38,920 nucleotides of DNA from Deltaproteobacteria bacterium (GTDB taxonomy: Bacteria > Myxococcota_A > Polyangia > Nannocystales > Nannocystaceae): assembly GCA_947492135.1 (NCBI GenBank), contig CANLQR010000009.1, positions 1-38,920 on the forward strand, given 5' to 3'. Made by a program: the position numbers and the translations under genes. Positions 24,086 to 34,491 of the stretch are shown here, one piece after another. The stretch's first letter is position 1; the number at the start of each line of letters is the position of its first letter. The notes below the pieces were generated by a model. The model was not told where the DNA came from and did not search any database. It worked only from the letters and a program-made list of their open reading frames with translations.

Positions 24086-25483
24086 CTATTTCGCCTTGGG
24101 CTGGGGCTTGGCGTGCCAGACGCGGCGCGCCAGCACCAACCCGACGAGCGCCATCGGAATCATCGCGACCGGCCACGCGATCCAGTTGGCCGCGTCCTTC
24201 GCCGCCTCTTCGGTGGGCAGGACCGCCCAGTAGGTGAACGACATCACCGCGGTGCCCGCGTAGACAAAGCCGTCGATGATCCCCACAGCAACCCCAGCGT
24301 TGCGCCGGCCACCGAAGTCCATCCCGGCGGTGGCGGTGAGCATGCCGTGCACGCCGATCACACACATCGACATGAAGGCGAAGATGGGCCCCAGCAGCGG
24401 CGATTCGAGCGCGATCACGGCGACGATGCTGCCGACGAGCAGCAAGCCATACAACACCGCGCTCACGGGTCCGCGCCGCGACTGGAACAGCTGGTCCGAG
24501 ATGACCCCAGCGAACACGCCGCCGAGGATGCCGGCACAGCACGAGACCATCCCCCAATGGGCGTACACGAAGCCATCGGTCTGACCGATGGCCTCGACGA
24601 ACGAGCGGTACCACTGAAGGATCGCCTGGCGCAGAAAGCCGGTGCAGAACTCGATGCACGCGATCGTCACGATGACGCGGTTGCGCAGCATCTGCCGGAA
24701 CACCTCGACCACCGGCAACCTCGGCCCATCGTCGCCCGACGATGCATCGGCGGTGTCGAAGTCCGCGAACCCGGCCTCAGCAGGGCTGTTCTCGACCAGG
24801 GCAATCGTCGCGACAGCAAGCCCAGACAGCAGCAAAGCCGGGGCAAAGAACACCCACTCGAGGGTGATCCCTCCGACGATCAACCGACTGACATCGAACG
24901 AGAGATACAGCCCCAGCGCGATGAGGATGCCAAAGATGGCGCCGAAGGTGCCGCGCTCGCGCACGTGGAACCACGGCGCGTTGATCTTGACGATCGCGAC
25001 GGCGCCGAAGCTCTGGAAGTACATGTTGAGCGCGTAGATGATCGAGAACCAAGTCGAGAGACCGGAGTCGGGGCGGATCCAGGTGACGATCCCCAGGCCG
25101 ACGTTGGCGCCAATCGAACCGAACGCGCCCAGCAACAGCGCCCGCTTGCCGCCGATGCGATCGGTCAGAGGGCCGTTGATGACGAAGGCGCAGCCATAGA
25201 CGGCGGTCCCGATGCCGAAAATGACGGCGAAGTCCCCGTTGTCCATCATCGGGGCGCCGTCGACCCCGATGATCCCGTTGAAGACACTCTTGGCGACCGT
25301 CAGGTTGTAGCGGCCCATGTAGAGCAGGGCGTACAGCAGACCGACCGGGACCCAGTTGCGCAGCCTTCTGGAGCGGAACGCCTTGGAGTGACCGACCTCG
25401 ACCTTGGGCAATCGCGCGACGACGAAGCCGATCACCACCACCAAGGCGACGATCGCGATCGACTCTTCGAGCACCTTGTGCAT
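24086..25483 (-). CDS. MFS transporter, organophosphate:phosphate antiporter (OPA, GlpT/UhpC-like)
   Basis: Polytopic inner-membrane transporter, 465 aa, about 12 TM helices plus an extra N-terminal helix (ESIAIVALVVVIGFVVA). The first core helix reads LLYALLYMGRYNLTVAKSVF; its R58 aligns with the substrate-phosphate Arg of GlpT. The MFS loop 2-3 motif is GPLTDRIGGKRALLLGAFGS. A long central loop (about 230-250, acidic) separates the halves, and GMDFGGRRNAGVAVGIIDGF marks the second half, as in OPA members. The expected substrates are phosphorylated C3 or sugar compounds exchanged for Pi. It starts 2 nt after the HAD phosphatase stop, so the pair is one transcription unit. Confidence 0.83.
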   Translation of the reverse strand: MHKVLEESIAIVALVVVIGFVVARLPKVEVGHSKAFRSRRLRNWVPVGLLYALLYMGRYNLTVAKSVFNGIIGVDGAPMMDNGDFAVIFGIGTAVYGCAFVINGPLTDRIGGKRALLLGAFGSIGANVGLGIVTWIRPDSGLSTWFSIIYALNMYFQSFGAVAIVKINAPWFHVRERGTFGAIFGILIALGLYLSFDVSRLIVGGITLEWVFFAPALLLSGLAVATIALVENSPAEAGFADFDTADASSGDDGPRLPVVEVFRQMLRNRVIVTIACIEFCTGFLRQAILQWYRSFVEAIGQTDGFVYAHWGMVSCCAGILGGVFAGVISDQLFQSRRGPVSAVLYGLLLVGSIVAVIALESPLLGPIFAFMSMCVIGVHGMLTATAGMDFGGRRNAGVAVGIIDGFVYAGTAVMSFTYWAVLPTEEAAKDAANWIAWPVAMIPMALVGLVLARRVWHAKPQPKAK

Positions 25484-25485
25484 TG

Positions 25486-26427
25486 CTAGCTCGTCGACTC
25501 CCGCGCGGGGATCTCGCGACCCACTCGGGTGGCGATCACGTCGACCAGGTCGCCGACCTGATCGACCACGACATCGATCGCTCCGCCGGCGCGATCGCCA
25601 AGGACCCACTCGGGAGTGTGCGAATGGCGGCGCAGCGCCAAGACCTGCGGCGAGGCCGAGTCGCCGGCGGTTCGCATCGCGTGGGGCAGCGCGAGATCCA
25701 GCGAGAACACGTCGCCGATGACCAGCGCGGGTCGCTCGTCGGCGATCACGGCGCGGTAACGCGGGCGGTCGACGTGGATCTTGCGATCCCCGACGGTGAT
25801 CGACTGATCAGTCTCACCGAGAAACCACTTGCCGGCCGCTCCACGCACGCGGAGTTCACCGGGAGCGTGGCCGTCGTGGCCATTGTCGCGGTCGTGGTCA
25901 GCCGCGTGAATGCCAGCGGCGGCGAAAAATGCGACGAGCTTCTCGGTTGCCGAGTTCGACACCACGACGACCTCGGCGCCGACCTCGTACAACGCCAGCA
26001 GCATGTCTTTGGCGCCGGCGACAATGCACGGGGGGTGCTCGTCCCGAAAGCGCGCAGTGCCACCATGAAAGCAGTGCTCGGCGAATGCGGCCAGCGAGAC
26101 GTGCCCGGCATCGGCCACACCCTGGCGATACTGAGCCGCGACCGCGCCGCTGGCGGTGTCGAGGAATCGGCAGACCGCACTGCACTCACACAGCGGATCC
26201 TCGTCCACGTAGGCCGAGATCCGTCCGTCGGGGGCCCAACCGTGATCGCCGGGTCGCTCGCCAACCTCACGAGCGAACGCGGTGTAGTCGGCCTCGGCGT
26301 CGGCGTGCGAACGACCGGCCGCTGCAGCGAGCGCGTCGATCGCGAAGCGCCGCACACACACCGCCTCGATCGCCTGATCGGTCCATACGCCGTCGAAGTC
26401 GGAGAGTATCTTGTACGGGCGAGGCAT
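25486..26427 (-). CDS. HAD-family phosphatase
   Basis: 313-aa HAD hydrolase, probably cytoplasmic, removing phosphate from a small metabolite. Motif I is SDFDGVWTD (nucleophile D10, acid/base D12), which resembles the KdsC-like DxDGVxTD form. Motif II is VVVSNSATEK, a lysine in AAGKWF is a candidate motif III, and motif IV is VIGDVFSLD. A long insert between motifs I and II (about 25-125) is a cap domain. The start is ATG 26427. It heads the six-gene minus operon, lies directly before the OPA-type transporter and is divergent from mtnA. Confidence 0.82.
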   Translation of the reverse strand: MPRPYKILSDFDGVWTDQAIEAVCVRRFAIDALAAAAGRSHADAEADYTAFAREVGERPGDHGWAPDGRISAYVDEDPLCECSAVCRFLDTASGAVAAQYRQGVADAGHVSLAAFAEHCFHGGTARFRDEHPPCIVAGAKDMLLALYEVGAEVVVVSNSATEKLVAFFAAAGIHAADHDRDNGHDGHAPGELRVRGAAGKWFLGETDQSITVGDRKIHVDRPRYRAVIADERPALVIGDVFSLDLALPHAMRTAGDSASPQVLALRRHSHTPEWVLGDRAGGAIDVVVDQVGDLVDVIATRVGREIPARESTS

Positions 26428-26550
26428 CGCGGGACGGTGTCCGCCAAGGACGACCTGGGGCGGAGCGTACCAGGCCCTCGGCCAACTGGGGATCGGGTGG
26501 GGCAGCGGCTGCAGCTCGTGGACGCGCGATGCGCTGGTGCGCGATGCTCC

Positions 26551-27642
26551 ATGCCTGTGACCAACCTCGCGACCGTCTGCCCCTTCGCCCTCGACCAAGG
26601 GGGGGCGGCCCTGCTCGTCCTCGATCAGCGGCTGCTGCCGCGTGAGGAGCATTGGCTCGCGCTCGACAACGTCGAGGCCGTCGCCAATGCCATCGAGACT
26701 CTGGCTGTGCGCGGCGCACCGGCGATCGGCTGCGTCGCGGCCCTGGGCCTCGCGGTCGCCGCGCGCGGGTTCGCCAGCGATCCGTCGCGATGGCGGGTCG
26801 AGTTCGCGGCAGCTCACCGGCGCCTCGCCGGCACGCGACCCACGGCGGTGAACCTCTTCGTTGCGCTCGATCAGCTCGCGGACGCAGTGAGCGCTTGCGA
26901 GGCTCGAGCCGACGCCTCGACACTGCAGGCGGCGGTGCTCGACGCCGCGACCCGTCACGCGCGCGAGGATCTCGCGGCGTGCCATGCGATCGGCCGATTC
27001 GGCGCCGAGCTGTTGCCCGATCGCGGCGCGATCTTGACCCACTGCAACGCGGGCGCCCTGGCCACCGCGGGCTATGGCACCGCCCTGGGCGTCATCCGCA
27101 GCGCGATCGCCAGCGGCAAGCAGCTCCGCGTGATCGCGGACGAGACCCGCCCGGTCCTGCAGGGTGCGCGCCTGACCGCGTGGGAGCTCCAACGCGACGG
27201 CATCGACGTCACCGTGATCGCCGACAACATGGCCGGCGCGCTGATGGCCAGAGGCGAGATCGCCGCGGCCATCGTCGGTGCCGACCGGATTGCACGCAAC
27301 GGTGATGTCGCGAACAAGATCGGAACCTACACCGTCGCCGTGCTGTGCAAGCACCACGGCATCCCGTTCTACGTCGCCGCGCCGTGGACGACGATCGACC
27401 GCAACATCGCCTCGGGCGCTCAGATCCCGATCGAGGAGCGCGATGCCGACGAGATCCGACTCCACGGCGGGCAGCCCATGACGCCCGTGGGCGTCGCGGT
27501 GCGCAACCCGGCCTTCGACATCACGCCCGCTGCGCTGGTGACCGCGATCATCACCGATCTCGGTGTCCTCGCACCTTCGCAGATCGCCGACTTCGCTCAG
27601 CCACCGAGCTTGCGCAGCAGCCACTCCGCGCCGCCGCGGTAG
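26551..27642 (+). CDS. mtnA: S-methyl-5-thioribose-1-phosphate isomerase (MtnA) or 5-deoxyribose-1-P isomerase paralogue
   Basis: Aldose-ketose isomerase converting 5-methylthioribose-1-phosphate to the ribulose form in methionine salvage; 363 aa. Family blocks are VRGAPAIGCVAALG, ILTHCNAGALATAGYGTALG (catalytic C165), DETRPVLQGARLTAWEL, and VGADRIARNGDVANKIGT (catalytic D245). The C165-D245 spacing of 80 equals that of the Bacillus enzyme. The start ATG 26551 follows the divergent HAD gene by 123 nt. No other mtn gene is nearby. Paralogues in 5-deoxyribose disposal look the same, so the substrate is not certain. The 3' end overlaps the convergent membrane acyltransferase gene by 46 nt. Confidence 0.88.
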   Translation: MPVTNLATVCPFALDQGGAALLVLDQRLLPREEHWLALDNVEAVANAIETLAVRGAPAIGCVAALGLAVAARGFASDPSRWRVEFAAAHRRLAGTRPTAVNLFVALDQLADAVSACEARADASTLQAAVLDAATRHAREDLAACHAIGRFGAELLPDRGAILTHCNAGALATAGYGTALGVIRSAIASGKQLRVIADETRPVLQGARLTAWELQRDGIDVTVIADNMAGALMARGEIAAAIVGADRIARNGDVANKIGTYTVAVLCKHHGIPFYVAAPWTTIDRNIASGAQIPIEERDADEIRLHGGQPMTPVGVAVRNPAFDITPAALVTAIITDLGVLAPSQIADFAQPPSLRSSHSAPPR

Positions 27643-28676
27643 CCGACCCGCTGCCACATCGAGCATGCGCCGAGCGCGAACAACAAGAAGGCCGCGATCA
27701 TCCCCAACGTGGCGACGGCGCTCATCTTGTGCCAGAGCCCCAGGGGTCGGGTGAGCTCGCGGAACAGCGGCACGTGCAACAACAGCAACGTCAGCGACGC
27801 CCGGCCCAGCACCACCATCGGGCTACGCTCGGAGATCGGCCGGCCGGCATCGCGCCACGACACGGCGGCGACCACCAGCAACGAGACCCCCGCGAGCAGG
27901 CCGACGATGGCGATCGACGCCGGGAAGAACCCGAGGTGAACCACGAACGCTCGCCCGGCGAACGATGGGCCCGCAAAGCCGAGCCACTGCGAGATCAACC
28001 ATCCGAGCCCGCCGATCAGCGCGGCGCAGACCCCCAGCCAAGCGATGCGCGCGAACGCCCCCGCCGCGATCGCTCGGCCGGCAACCATGCCGAGCAAAAA
28101 CGGCGCCAGCCACGGCAAGATCGGGAACTGACTCTCGGCGACTGCCAGCCGCAGCGCACCACCGGGCCGGCTGGTGCTGCGCATCATGTCGTTGTTGAGC
28201 GCCATGGGCGTATCGATCCACGCCTGCATCGCGACCGCGCCGATGGCGATGGCCATCGCGACGCCCACGAGTCCCGCATCGGAGATTCGCCGCCACAAGG
28301 GTGACGTCAGCATCGCGAAACCCATCAGGTGCAGCACGAACCATGATCCCCACGAGAACCAGCTCGGCGTCATGGCACTGAGCAGGTAGCCCAGCGCCAG
28401 CAGCACCGCTCCGCGGCGGACCAGCACGGCGTCGACACCGTGGGGCCGCGCGCGCACCAGCAGCGCGGTGCCGACCCCCGCGAGCGTGATGAACATCGGC
28501 GCCGCGCCGCCACCGAGCGCATTGAAGGCGATCAGCGGCCAGGCAGCGGCGAGGGCCTTGCCCTTGGCCACGCCCTGCCACAGCCACACGCCCATGTGTT
28601 GCTCGATCATCAGGAACACCGCGATGCCGCGCAGGGCATCGAGGCCGCACATCCGGTTCGTCGCAGGCGCCCCCAC
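27597..28676 (-). CDS. DUF1624/HGSNAT-like membrane acyltransferase
   Basis: Integral membrane protein, 359 aa from GTG 28676; ATG 28652 is an alternative eight codons later. The N-terminus CGLDALRGIAVFLMIEQHMG matches the DUF1624 / heparan-alpha-glucosaminide N-acetyltransferase-like pattern (D-x-x-RG in TM1). About ten TM helices follow, and the C-terminal block TLLLLHVPLFRELTRPLGLW is typical. Such proteins transfer acyl groups to envelope sugars, using a cytoplasmic acyl donor; the acceptor here is unknown. It is divergent from dinB (53-nt gap) and convergent with mtnA. Confidence 0.78.
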   Translation of the reverse strand: MGAPATNRMCGLDALRGIAVFLMIEQHMGVWLWQGVAKGKALAAAWPLIAFNALGGGAAPMFITLAGVGTALLVRARPHGVDAVLVRRGAVLLALGYLLSAMTPSWFSWGSWFVLHLMGFAMLTSPLWRRISDAGLVGVAMAIAIGAVAMQAWIDTPMALNNDMMRSTSRPGGALRLAVAESQFPILPWLAPFLLGMVAGRAIAAGAFARIAWLGVCAALIGGLGWLISQWLGFAGPSFAGRAFVVHLGFFPASIAIVGLLAGVSLLVVAAVSWRDAGRPISERSPMVVLGRASLTLLLLHVPLFRELTRPLGLWHKMSAVATLGMIAAFLLFALGACSMWQRVGYRGGAEWLLRKLGG

Positions 28677-28729
28677 CGGCCCATACTCTACCGCAGGATC
28701 AACGCTGGCCGCGCGCGCGCAGATCGACC

Positions 28730-29971
<1,242 letters not shown>

Positions 29972-29984
29972 AGCGTGCGGGCGC

Positions 29985-30002
29985 GGGCACGGGCACGGGC
30001 AC
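29985..30002 (+). repeat. Hexanucleotide tandem repeat GGGCAC x3
   Basis: Three exact copies just after the dinB stop (29985-29990, 29991-29996, 29997-30002), followed by a partial unit. Simple sequence between convergent genes; no product. Confidence 0.85.
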
Positions 30003-30004
30003 GG

Positions 30005-30029
30005 AGCAGACTGTTCAGAACAGTCTGCT
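30005..30029. terminator. Perfect hairpin between convergent dinB and orn
   Basis: AGCAGACTGTT (30005-30015), loop CAG, AACAGTCTGCT (30019-30029): an 11-bp perfect stem with a 3-nt loop. It lies exactly between the two 3' ends and includes the last bases of orn. There is no T-run on either side, so it may act as a bidirectional RNA end or stabiliser rather than a classic terminator. The core CTGTTCAGAACAG also resembles an SOS-type palindrome. Confidence 0.55.
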
Positions 30030-30567
30030 AGCGAAAGAGATACTCGCGATAGAACTTCAGCTCCGCGATCGACTCGCGGATATCGTCGAGCGCGCGGTGG
30101 CTGTCGGACTTCCCCGGCGCCTTGAGCGTGGGGTACCACCGACGCGCGAGCTCTTTGAGCGTACTGACGTCGACCAGCCGGTAGTGCAGATGCGCCTCGA
30201 GTTCAGGCATGTAGCGCAGCAAGAACCGACGATCTTGCCAGATCGTGTTGCCGCACAACGGCGAGATCTTGGCGCCGCAATGGGCGCGAAGAAACTCGAG
30301 GGTGAGGGCCTCGGCCTGCGCGAGCGAGATCGTCGAGGCTTGAACCTGGGCGGTCAGACCACTGCTGCCGTGGTGCTTGGTGCACCACTCGTCCATCGCC
30401 TCGAGCACCGCGTCGTCCTGATGGATCACCAGGTCGGGACCCTCGGCCACGACGTTCAACTCGGCGTCGGTGACGATCGTGGCGATCTCGAGGATCGTGC
30501 AACAATCCGGGTCGAGCCCGGACATTTCGAGGTCCATCCACACCAAAGGCGCATTCACGTCCCTCAT
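30028..30567 (-). CDS. orn: Oligoribonuclease
   Basis: 3'-5' exoribonuclease that degrades 2-5-mers and dinucleotides such as pGpG to mononucleotides; 179 aa, the usual size. DEDDh residues are visible: D12 and E14 in [12 protein letters not shown], the middle Asp in [13 protein letters not shown], and the final H and D in [12 protein letters not shown]. Diagnostic blocks are [20 protein letters not shown] and [15 protein letters not shown]. The start is ATG 30567; a GTG three codons in is possible. It is divergent from the propeller lipoprotein gene. Confidence 0.94.
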   Translation of the reverse strand: MRDVNAPLVWMDLEMSGLDPDCCTILEIATIVTDAELNVVAEGPDLVIHQDDAVLEAMDEWCTKHHGSSGLTAQVQASTISLAQAEALTLEFLRAHCGAKISPLCGNTIWQDRRFLLRYMPELEAHLHYRLVDVSTLKELARRWYPTLKAPGKSDSHRALDDIRESIAELKFYREYLFR

Positions 30568-30682
30568 GGTGTACTCGATTTCCGCACCCGGTGTGCACCC
30601 GCCCCCTGGTCGCCTCACGAATGCGTTTTGGCCCCCGGTGTGGATCCCGAGCCGGCTTGGGGTGATCCTCGACTGGGCAACC

Positions 30683-30689
30683 CGAGGGG
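30683..30689 (+). promoter_or_regulatory. Ribosome binding site of the propeller lipoprotein
   Basis: GAGGGGG, 7 nt before ATG 30697. It decides the start inside a much longer upstream open frame. Confidence 0.75.
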
Positions 30690-30696
30690 GAACGAC

Positions 30697-32091
30697 ATGA
30701 TCCGCAGCACGACGATCACGATCACGATGGCGACGACGCTCGCGCTGGGGTCCTGCGGTGACTCGAGCAGTGGCGGACAAACCGCGTCGGACTCCGCGTC
30801 CGCCGGTGCCACCACCGACGGCGCCTCCACCAGCGACTCGGTGGGCACCACCGTCGGTGAGGGCGAGACGGCCGCGATGACCGCCAGTGCCTCTGCCACG
30901 GACGCCTCCGCGGATTCGAGCAGCACCGGTGGCGGTCCCAAGTTCGATGTCGGCACCAACGCCGACGTCCCCGAGGGTGACTGCTCGCAGAACTGCGGCT
31001 TCTCCGACTGGAGCTACGTGTTCGTCGCCAACAGCAACGAGGCGACGATCAGCAAGATCAACACCCGCACACTGCTCGAGGAGGGGCGCTATCGCACCCG
31101 CCCCGACGGCAGCGGCAACCCGTCGCGCACCAGCGTCAGCGTCGATGGTCGGGCCGTGGTGGTCGCCAATCGCCTGGGCGGCGTCACCAAAGTCTGGGCC
31201 CGCCCCGAGCTTTGCACCGACCAAAACGCCAACGGGATGATCGAAACCTCGACCGGCGCTGGCGATGTCCTGGCCTTCGACGCCGAGGAGTGTGTCGCGT
31301 GGCATACGCCCTTCCCCGACGCGACCACCCAGCGACCGGTCGCATGGACCAGCGGGGTCTACAACGAGGAGACCTGCGAGTGGGAGCAGCAAAAGGTGTG
31401 GACGGCGGCGGCCAACGGCACTCCGGGCTCGATCTGGCCCTGCGATGGCGCCGAGGGCATCTATGTCTATCGGCTCGACGGTGAGTCGGGTGCAGTCGAA
31501 GACGTCGTTCACATGCCCGACGTCACCTGTGGTGGCACCTTCGGGCCCTACGGCGGCGCGGTCGACTTCAACAACGACCTGTGGATGTACATCTGGTCGG
31601 CGGGCACGATCGTTCACGTCGACTTCGAGACGCTCGACTACGAGACGGTGTCGGGCGGCTCCTACGGCATCACCGTCGACAACGAAGGTCGCGTGTGGGT
31701 CGACTCGGGGTCGCGCTACGATCCGGCGTCCGGCCAGTGGGCGAACAAGGTGCCCGCGAACGGTCTGCCCGGCAGCGGTGGCAGCGGCGTCGCCGTCGAT
31801 GGGATGGGCAGGGTGTGGACCGCCACCCAGGGCGGCGTCGGCTGGATCGACGTCGAGACCATGGCGGTCGGCGACACCGTGCCGCTGCCCGAAGGCGGCC
31901 TGTATCGCGGCATTGCCGTCGACGTCGACGGCTTCGTGTGGGCGGTGCTGCTGGGTGGGACGTCCGCCCATCGCATCGATCCGATCACGTACGAGATCCA
32001 GACCGTCAACGGTCTCAATGCTCCCTACACCTACTCGGACATGTCCGGCGGTCAGCTCAGCAACGTGACCTGCAATCCGCCCGCGGGCTGA
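30697..32091 (+). CDS. Beta-propeller lipoprotein (NHL/Vgb-like repeats)
   Basis: 464-aa predicted surface lipoprotein. Signal peptide with lipobox LGSC (C20), then a Ser/Thr/Ala-rich linker (about 21-90). The rest repeats a propeller-blade pattern: [83 protein letters not shown] and [19 protein letters not shown]. This resembles virginiamycin-B-lyase/NHL propellers, but I see no catalytic set, so binding or display is as likely as enzymatic activity. Paired Cys (for example ETCEWE and VTCGG) suggest extracytoplasmic disulphides. Confidence 0.82.
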   Translation: MIRSTTITITMATTLALGSCGDSSSGGQTASDSASAGATTDGASTSDSVGTTVGEGETAAMTASASATDASADSSSTGGGPKFDVGTNADVPEGDCSQNCGFSDWSYVFVANSNEATISKINTRTLLEEGRYRTRPDGSGNPSRTSVSVDGRAVVVANRLGGVTKVWARPELCTDQNANGMIETSTGAGDVLAFDAEECVAWHTPFPDATTQRPVAWTSGVYNEETCEWEQQKVWTAAANGTPGSIWPCDGAEGIYVYRLDGESGAVEDVVHMPDVTCGGTFGPYGGAVDFNNDLWMYIWSAGTIVHVDFETLDYETVSGGSYGITVDNEGRVWVDSGSRYDPASGQWANKVPANGLPGSGGSGVAVDGMGRVWTATQGGVGWIDVETMAVGDTVPLPEGGLYRGIAVDVDGFVWAVLLGGTSAHRIDPITYEIQTVNGLNAPYTYSDMSGGQLSNVTCNPPAG

Positions 32092-32094
32092 CGG

Positions 32095-32715
32095 CTACGC
32101 TTCGCGCTTGATCGCGCCGCGCAGGCCTGCGGCCCAGTCATCGAGGTTCGCCAGCGTCGACTCGAGCAGCTCCGGCGCCGCCGAGATGCGCTCGATCTGC
32201 TTGCGCAGCTCGGTCTTGGCGCGAAACAGCCGCGAGCGCAGCGCGGCCTCGGTGATCTCGAGCGCCTCGGCGAGCTCGGGACCGGTCAGGCCTTCCCAGT
32301 GATAGAGCTCGAGCGCGATCTGGTAGTCGATCGGCAGGGCCCGCAGCGCCTCGAGCATCAGTCGCTGCTCGCCACGCGCAACGATGATGCTGCTGGGCCC
32401 CGGGGCCAGGTCGATGACGCTGATGACCTCGGGATCGATCGGCACGCCCGTCCGTCGCTGCTTGCGAAAATGATACAGCAGGATGTTGCGCGCGGTCGCA
32501 AACACGAAGGTCCGAAAGCTCGCTTCGCGGCGGAACCGCTCGCGCCCCTGCACGCACGCGAGAAACGTGTCCTGCACGAGATCCTCGACGCCCTCGTTGC
32601 CGAGCTTGTTGCGAAAGAAGCGAAAGATCGAATCGAAGTGGCGATCGATCAGATCTTTGGCGGCCCGCTTGTCGCCGGCGGCCCACGCATCGAGCAATTC
32701 GAAATCCGTGATCAC
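32095..32715 (-). CDS. ECF-type RNA polymerase sigma factor
   Basis: 206-aa alternative sigma factor. Region 2: LIDRHFDSIFRFFRNKLGNE, then VEDLVQDTFLACVQGRERFR and SFRTFVFATARNILLYHFRK. Region 4: ALRALPIDYQIALELYHWEG, LTGPELAEALEITEAALRSR, LFRAKTELRKQI. It has an extended C-terminus of about 25 residues (ELLESTLANLDDWAAGL). No anti-sigma gene lies next to it: upstream is endonuclease V, and downstream the propeller gene converges. It is the last gene of the minus run 35465-32095, 53 nt after endonuclease V. Confidence 0.9.
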   Translation of the reverse strand: MITDFELLDAWAAGDKRAAKDLIDRHFDSIFRFFRNKLGNEGVEDLVQDTFLACVQGRERFRREASFRTFVFATARNILLYHFRKQRRTGVPIDPEVISVIDLAPGPSSIIVARGEQRLMLEALRALPIDYQIALELYHWEGLTGPELAEALEITEAALRSRLFRAKTELRKQIERISAAPELLESTLANLDDWAAGLRGAIKREA

Positions 32716-32768
32716 GCCCTGGGGAGAGTATCAGGTCACGGGCCGATCGATGGCGGGCACCGAAGCCT

Positions 32769-33293
32769 TCACGGGGCGCTGGGCCATGGCGGTGGATCTC
32801 CGGCCGCCAAGCGGTCGACCCAGGTCAGCAGCGAGGGGATCCGAAAGCCTCCGTGCATGCTCCGAACCCGCTGCGCAGCCTCGTCCTTGTCCATGCCGAT
32901 CGCGGTCACGAACAGCGGATTCTTGCTGCCGCCACGCAGCACTGGGCTCGCGAAGCCAGCGTCGCCGTAGGCGGTCTTGGCCACGCCGACCACGGCGTAG
33001 CGGCCCTGATAGTGCGCGTGCAGGTGCGCGCCCAGGCCCGGCGTGCCCGCGGCGTCCAGGACCACGTAACCGTCGATGACGATGACCTCGACGGCGACGC
33101 CGACCCGGGGCAACACCGCGAGCAGACACGGCAGCTCGCGCTCGAAGAACCGGCCGGGGGTGTAGGCCAGCACCGAAGGGATCGCGACGGCATGGGTCTC
33201 GATCGGCACCGCGTCGGTCCATCGCTCGGCGACGAGGCAGGCAGCGGTGGCGCCCGGGCCGGAGTAGTCGACGTCGAGAATGGCGATCGGCAT
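32769..33293 (-). CDS. Endonuclease V homologue, short form
   Basis: DNA/RNA repair nuclease that cleaves near deoxyinosine or inosine; 174 aa from ATG 33293. Catalytic acids match the family pattern: D7 in LDVDYSG, E53 in YTPGRFFERELP, and D74 in VIDGYV. Further blocks are GLGAHLHAHY, VVGVAKTAY and RGGSKNPLFVTAIGMD, then MHGGFRIPSLLTWVDRLA. Classical Nfi is about 220 aa and has an extra N-terminal helix; this one begins almost at the first catalytic strand. DGYV replaces the common DGHG. A longer in-frame extension to 33464 is Arg/Trp-rich and looks non-coding. Confidence 0.85.
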   Translation of the reverse strand: MPIAILDVDYSGPGATAACLVAERWTDAVPIETHAVAIPSVLAYTPGRFFERELPCLLAVLPRVGVAVEVIVIDGYVVLDAAGTPGLGAHLHAHYQGRYAVVGVAKTAYGDAGFASPVLRGGSKNPLFVTAIGMDKDEAAQRVRSMHGGFRIPSLLTWVDRLAAGDPPPWPSAP

Positions 33294-33321
33294 GGGGTCG
33301 GATCTCGCGGGAGGGCGATGG

Positions 33322-34491
33322 TCAGTCTTGGGACTGCCCCGACCCGAGCACCTTCGCCACCGTCGACCGCACCCACGCCATCTGATCCGCACCACCCGGA
33401 TCACCACGCGGCGCGACCACCCGCACGACCAAGTGCCCCTGCGGATCATGCGGCTCGGCATCACGCTTGCGCAGCGCGAGCATCACCCGCCCCACGCACG
33501 CATCACAGCGCGGGATCAACCCCTGCTGCCGCGAGTACGCCCGCGTGATATCGGCGTGCGAGACCTCGACATCCTCGGTCAACTCCAGCGGATACCCCGA
33601 GGGATCGAGCTCGGCGAGCCGCGCCATCTGATACGCGAGTCCGTGCAGCAAGAAGGTCGCGTTCTGCAGCGCCTTGCCCTCCAGCGCCAAGCCATCGAGC
33701 TCGAGGTCGGGGCTGCCAAAGCGCCGCATGCCTCGGCTGGTAAGGCGGATCCACGGCTCGCCATGGCGTCGATCGGGGAAAGGCACCACCGCAACCTGAT
33801 CGGCCACATTGCCCAGACCCGCCTGCAGTCGGCGCCGCGTGAACGCCTCGGTTCCCAAGGTCTCGCCGGTATCCGGGTCGTGGATGAGCGCCCCGCGATC
33901 GATCGCCAGCAGCCTCACCAGCGTCTGCAACAGCCGCAGGCCTCGCACCGCGCGTTCGTTGCGGTAGTCGCCACGCAGCAGGATCGCGCTGTGCCGCGTC
34001 GGCACCGACGCGAGTTCGGTGGGCGACAGCTCGCGGACCAGCACAGGATCCTCGAGCGCCGCCGCACTCACAGCCGCGCGCAAGCCGGCCCGATCGAGGG
34101 CCTCGACATGCAACCCGAGCAGATCGTGCGGTCGTTCCTTGCTCCCGAGCCGTGGATCGTTCGCGGCAGCGATCAATGGATCCATGCCGATGTACTGAAT
34201 CAGCACGTCGACCTCGGGCTCGCGAACATCGGTCCCGAGTTCGCGTCGCACCAGCGCGACCAGCTCGTCACGGGTCGGCGCCACCGTGCCTTCACCGGGC
34301 AGCAGCAGCACATACGCAAGACTCGTGCGGTCGGCGAACGCGATGCCCTCGGCCGGTGGCACCACCACGGCAGGCGCAGGCGCAGGGACCGACACCACCG
34401 AGGGCACAGGCTCACCGGTGTTGCTCTCGGGTTTGGGTGAGCACGCGCCGACGAGGCAACCGAGCGCGAGCACGAGCCCCAGGCGGCTCAT
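33322..34491 (-). CDS. Lipoprotein of unknown function, 389 aa
   Basis: Predicted lipoprotein with signal [17 protein letters not shown], lipobox VGAC, C17. After a Pro/Val-rich linker (about 20-48) comes a domain with [60 protein letters not shown] and a late CDACVG motif that could bind metal or form a disulphide. I do not recognise the family. The start overlaps the stop of the dehydratase gene (ATGA), so the two are co-translated. It precedes endonuclease V by 28 nt. Confidence 0.78.
   Translation of the reverse strand: MSRLGLVLALGCLVGACSPKPESNTGEPVPSVVSVPAPAPAVVVPPAEGIAFADRTSLAYVLLLPGEGTVAPTRDELVALVRRELGTDVREPEVDVLIQYIGMDPLIAAANDPRLGSKERPHDLLGLHVEALDRAGLRAAVSAAALEDPVLVRELSPTELASVPTRHSAILLRGDYRNERAVRGLRLLQTLVRLLAIDRGALIHDPDTGETLGTEAFTRRRLQAGLGNVADQVAVVPFPDRRHGEPWIRLTSRGMRRFGSPDLELDGLALEGKALQNATFLLHGLAYQMARLAELDPSGYPLELTEDVEVSHADITRAYSRQQGLIPRCDACVGRVMLALRKRDAEPHDPQGHLVVRVVAPRGDPGGADQMAWVRSTVAKVLGSGQSQD

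Noticed and set aside
25483-26550. Plus-strand extension upstream of mtnA
   Set aside because: Antisense to the HAD gene; MtnA homology begins at 26551 with normal length.
30568-31971. Long upstream extension of orn on the minus strand
   Set aside because: Antisense to the propeller lipoprotein; low-complexity composition, and orn has a normal start at 30567.
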